Part shown: one piece after another, positions 59,623 to 64,000 of the stretch
How the letters are laid out: every line of letters starts with the position of its first letter
Position numbering within the stretch: position 1 is the stretch's first letter
Assembly: GCA_037179515.1 (NCBI GenBank)
Contig: JAXCGZ010015127.1
Coordinates: 102,501 to 166,500 of the forward strand
Length of the DNA: 64,000 nucleotides
Direction of reading: 5' to 3'
From: Halocaridina rubra
Lineage: Eukaryota; Arthropoda; Malacostraca; Decapoda; Atyidae
Position numbers and translations under genes: made by a program
Notes under the pieces: generated by a model
What the model saw: only the letters and a program-made list of their open reading frames with translations
Databases searched by the model: none
Told to the model about the DNA's origin: nothing

Positions 59623-61216
59623 GCGTGATTACCTAATTGTGATTACCTAATTGTGTTTACGGGAAAGAGCCCAAAGCTCGTATCTTCCCGTCTCCTGATC
59701 GGTTCCATTTTATACTTAGTGATACTTATCATACCTGTCCTTAAAACTAGGAATTGAGATAGCATTAACTACCTCCTCGCTTAGCGAATTCCAATTATCA
59801 ACTACTCTTACACTGAAAAAGTATTTCCTTACATCCTGCGAAGAAGTTTTCTTACGAAGCTTCAAACTATGACCTCTAGTTCTAGAGCCTGCCATATCAA
59901 AATATCGATCCCTATCCACTCTATCATAACCATGAAGGAATTTAAAGACTGTCACCATATCCCCCCTCACTCTTCTAGCTTCGAGTGATGGTAAGTCTAA
60001 TTCCCTCAGCCTCTCATCATAACTGAGATTGCGTATTTCTGGCACCAGTTTCGTGGCATGTCTTTGAACTTTTTCAAGCTTAGCTATGTGCTTTTTCAAG
60101 TGCGGATTCCAAAAGGGGGCTGCATATTCGAGTTTTGGCCTCACATAGGTTACATAAATATTTCTGAACATTTCCTTGTCCATGTGCCTGAAGGCTACCC
60201 TTACATTTGATAAGAATGCATATGCTGCCCTTACTATGCCATTTATATGTATTTCTGGAGACAAATCTGCCAGTATGTTTACTCCTAGATCTCTCTCATT
60301 TTCTGTCTCTTGAAGTTGTACTCCAGCCACCGAGTAGTCAAGCTTGGGTCTTCTTGCACTTGTACCCATTCTCATTACCTTACATTTTGAAGTATTGAAT
60401 TTCATTAGCCACTTTTCTGACCACTCATGCAGATTATTTAGATCCTCCTGAAGTTCTCTACCATTGTTCTCGTTTTTTACTTTCTTCACAATCTTTGCAT
60501 CATCTGCAAACATATTCATGAATGAATTTACAGACTCTGGTAGGTCATTTACATATACAAGGAACAAAAGTGGCCCTAAAACTGAACCCTGTGGAACTCC
60601 ACTACTAACTCTTCTCCATTCAGACACTGAGTGTCTTACTCTAACCCTCTGTTCCCTTCCTTCTAAGTAAGTTTTTATCCATTCCAAAACATTCCCACCT
60701 ATTCTAGCCATTGATTGCAGCTTCCTAATAAGTCTCCCATGTGGAACAGTGTCAAACGCTTTCTGGAAGTCTAGGAATATGCAGTCTGCCCAGCCCTCTC
60801 TTTCCTGTAAGATTTGGCTTACCTCATCATAAAATTCTAATAAGTTTGTTACTGTTGATCTACCTTCTCTGAAGCCATGTTGCCTGACTGACAAAAAGTT
60901 GAAGGATTCCAAGTGAAGAGAGATATGTTTCCTTAGTAGTTTCTCCATAACTTTGCAAACTATGCTGGTCAAGGAAACTGGTCTATAGTTCAGAGCCGTA
61001 TCCCTCCTTCCCTTTTTGAAGATAGGTATCACATTTGCTTGTTTCCAGCATCTTGGAATCTCCCCCGACTCCAGTGACTCCTTAAATATGATACTTAGTG
61101 CCACTGATATTGTGTTTGCGCATTTTTTAAGCACATGAGGGGATATGTCATCAGGACCTGTAGCTTTATGAACATCTAAATCCATCAGCGCTTTGCATAC
61201 CTCTGTGGCTGTATGC
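59623..61216 (-). mobile_element. CR1/L2-like LINE copy E2, RT open, 5'-truncated
   Basis: Open from 61216 (TATEVCKALMDLDVHKATG) to the natural stop at 59716, about 500 codons, with all RT motifs including FADD. The apparent ATG at 61218 is chance flank. Its AATTAGGTAATCAC tail abuts the 5' end of E3 near 59623. One private change (KKTSSQDVRK) is seen. Confidence 0.92.
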
Positions 61217-61850
<634 letters not shown>

Positions 61851-63374
61851 TGATTACCTAATTGTGATTACCTAATTGTGTTTACGGGAAAGAGCCCAAA
61901 GCTCGTATCTTCCCGTCTCCTGATCGGTTCCATTTTAGACTTAGTGATACTTATCATACCTGTTCTTAAAACTAGGGATTGAGATAGCATTAACTACCTC
62001 CTCGCTTAGCGAATTCCAATTATCAACTACTCTTACTCTGAAAAAGTATTTCCTTACATCCTGCAAGGAAGTTTTCTTACGAAGCTTCAAACTATGACCT
62101 CTAGTTCTAGAGCCAGCCATATCGAAATATCGATCCCTATCCACTCTATCATAACCATGAAGGAATTTAAAGACTGTCACCATATCCCCCCTTACTCTTC
62201 TAGCTTCGAGTGATGGCAAGTCTAATTCCCTCAGCCTCTCATCATAACAGAGATTGCGTATTTCTGGCACCATTTTCGTGGCATGTCTTTGAACTTTTTC
62301 AAGCTTAGCTATGTGCTTTTTCAAGTGCGGATTCCAAAAGGGGGCTGCATATTCGAGTTTTGGCCTCACATAGGTTGCATAAATATTTCTGAACATTTCC
62401 TTGTCCATGTGCCTGAAGGCTACCCTTACATTTGATAAGAATGCATATGCTGCCCTTACTATGCCATTTATATGTATTTCTGGAGACAAATCTGCCAGTA
62501 TGTTTACTCCTAGATCTCTCTCATTTTCTGTCTCTTGAAGTTGTACTCCAGCCACCGAGTAGTCAAGCTTGGGCCTTCTTGCACTTGTACCCATTCTCAT
62601 TACCTTACATTTTGAGGTATTGAATTTCATTAGCCGCTTTTCTGTCCACTCATGCAGATTATTTAGATCCTCCTGAAGTTCTCTACCATTGTTCTCGTTT
62701 TTTGCTTTCTTCACAATCTTTGCATCATCTGCAAACATATTCATGAATGAATTTACAGACTCTGGTAGGTCATTTACATATACAAGGAACAAAAGTGGCC
62801 CTAAAACTGAACCCTGTGGAGCTCCACTACTAACTCTTCTCCATTCAGACACTGAGTGTCTTACTCTAACCCTCTGTTCCCTTCCTTCTAAGTAAGTTTT
62901 TATCCATTCCAAAACATTTCCACCTATTCTAGCCATTGAGTGCAGCTTCCTAATAAGTCTCCCATGTGGAACAGTGTCAAACGCTTTCTGGAAGTCTAGG
63001 AATATGCAATCTGCCCAGCCCTCTCTTTCCTGTAAGATTTGGCTTACCTCATCATAAAATTCTAATAAGTTTGTTACTGTTGACCTACCTTCTCTGAAGC
63101 CATGTTGCCTCACTGACAAAAAGTTGAAGGATTCCAAGTGAAGAGAGATATGTTTCCTTAGTAGTTTCTCCATAACTTTGCAAACTATGCTGGTCAAGGA
63201 AACTGGTCTATAGTTCAGAGCCGTATCCCTCCTTCCCTTTTTGAAGATAGGTATCACATTTGCCTGTTTCCAGCATCTTGGAATCTCCCCCGACTCCAGT
63301 GACTCCTTAAATATGATACTTAGTGCCACTGATATTGTGTTTGTGCATTTTTTAAGCACATGAGGGGATATGTG
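61851..63374 (-). mobile_element. CR1/L2-like LINE copy E1, RT open, 5'-truncated
   Basis: Open from about 63372 ([17 protein letters not shown]) to the natural stop at 61941, about 477 codons. RT motifs are complete, with SGAPQGS in place of SGVPQGS. The usual AATTAGGTAATCAC tail is present at 61853-61880. Very close to E2 in sequence. Confidence 0.92.
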
Positions 63375-63425
63375 CACATGTCCCCATGTACAGTTATCTG
63401 AATAAATAAAAAAATAAATAAATAA

Positions 63426-63525
<100 letters not shown>

Positions 63526-63526
63526 T

Positions 63527-63722
63527 CCTATCTGCTGGCTAGTACAGTGGTAACGCGCTGGCTTCGCATTCACGAGGTCAAAAGATCGGTTCCCGTCCAA
63601 GACCGAGAGTTTAAGCTGTTAACTGGCAGGAACTGCTGTGGTTGGACACCACAGTGGGGGGTTGGGGCTTGCCCTGGCTGACGAATAACCATTGTATTGA
63701 AATGGAAATAAAGTTTGTTTGT
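63527..63722 (+). mobile_element. SINE-2 (tRNA-derived), sense
   Basis: A box TAGTACAGTGG, B box GGTTCCCGTCC, then CAGGAACTGCTGTGG and the tail GAAATAAAGTTTGTTTGTTTG. It matches 44084-43891 over its full length. Here the head is preceded by TTTCCTATC, not by the 18S fragment, showing that the rRNA piece is not part of the SINE itself. Confidence 0.9.
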
Positions 63723-63810
63723 TTGTTATCTGCAATTACCTATTTGTGCTTACGGGAAAGAGCCCCAAGTTTGTAACTTCCCGAGCCCTGTATGACTTGC
63801 CATGGGCCGA
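63723..63810 (-). repeat. Diverged tail fragment of the CR1/L2-like family
   Basis: AATTACCTATTTGTGCTTACGGGAAAGAGCCCC resembles the reverse of the family tail (ATTACCTAATTGTGTTTACGGGAAAGAGCCC) with several changes. No coding part remains. Confidence 0.65.
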
Positions 63811-63835
63811 TAAATTTATACTGGATAGATCTTAC

Positions 63836-63885
63836 CAAACAAACAAACAAACATTTATTTCCATTTTGTACAATGGTTATTCAAC
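63836..63885 (-). repeat. SINE-2 tail fragment, antisense
   Basis: AAACAAACAAACATTTATTTCC and ATTTTGTACAATGGTTATTC are the reverse of the SINE-2 tail (GAATAACCATTGTA, GGAAATAAA, GTTTGTTTGTTTG). Confidence 0.65.
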
Positions 63886-64000
63886 ATTAATAGTAACTTA
63901 TAAGTAGACATGTAATTAAACTAAAAAATAAGAGGGTTAAACATATAGTTAAATTAAATGTAGCTTTCATAGAAAATAATAATGCTGTAATAAAAATGTT
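63886..64000. other. Unassigned AT-rich end of window
   Basis: No feature is seen. Confidence 0.4.

Noticed and set aside
63535..63610. tRNA gene
   Set aside because: tRNA-like head of SINE-2; the same body and tail recur at 43891-44084.

Overview
The window looks like pure transposon landscape from an arthropod genome, most likely a decapod crustacean. The basis is long (TA)n, (GA)n, (TAA)n and (AC)n microsatellites, tRNA-derived SINEs, non-LTR elements of the Jockey, I/RNase-H, CR1/L2 and RTE-like groups, a BEL/Pao LTR element and a ZBED-like hAT relic. The species is an inference. I see no host protein gene, no structural RNA gene that looks functional, and no CRISPR array.

Layout. 1-4450: Jockey-like LINE on the minus strand. 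Its ORF2 is open for 836 codons up to the window edge, and its ORF1 is broken by one stop codon. 4450-7411: two inverted relics of an LTR (family A) around two (TA)n tracts. 7526-15040: a unit with about 500-bp terminal inverted repeats flanked by TA, carrying a decayed RNase-H LINE (minus strand). 15183-23218: LTR element B (5' LTR, PBS, short gag-like ORF, long non-coding interior with a 31-unit minisatellite and a 622-bp tandem duplication, PPT, 3' LTR) inserted in an LTR of family A with a 4-bp duplication. 24671-24874: SINE with a perfect 14-bp target duplication. 24950-31345: second RNase-H LINE (plus). 31560-34570: hAT transposase pseudogene (minus), interrupted by an RTE-like LINE fragment between (TAA)n tracts. 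35382-41640: five head-to-tail 5'-truncated copies of one CR1/L2-like LINE. 41643-45050: SINEs in (TA)n tracts and a cluster of SINE-like units fused to 18S and 28S rRNA fragments. 45067-52560: LTR-A element whose gag-like region is split by a BEL/Pao element with 510-bp LTRs and a GCGAC duplication. 52740-56446: second copy of the 25-31 kb LINE (minus). 56447-63374: three more CR1/L2-like copies (minus), one with endonuclease and RT almost intact. 63431-63880: (TA)n, a SINE and small tail fragments.

How it fits together. Nesting gives a relative history: LTR A, then LTR B inside it; LTR A again, then BEL/Pao inside it; hAT, then RTE-like LINE inside it. The CR1/L2-like copies repeatedly abut the tail of the previous copy, which points to insertion into the family's own tail or (AC)n sequence, followed in one case by tandem duplication. 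The RTE-like LINE shares its 3' tail with the rRNA-bearing SINE, suggesting a LINE/SINE partnership. Most coding regions are pseudogenes; the open ones are 1-2510, the RT regions at 35382-37223, 59716-61216 and 61941-63374, and 56773-59358. All readings were made by eye; clade names rest on motif patterns, not on a search.
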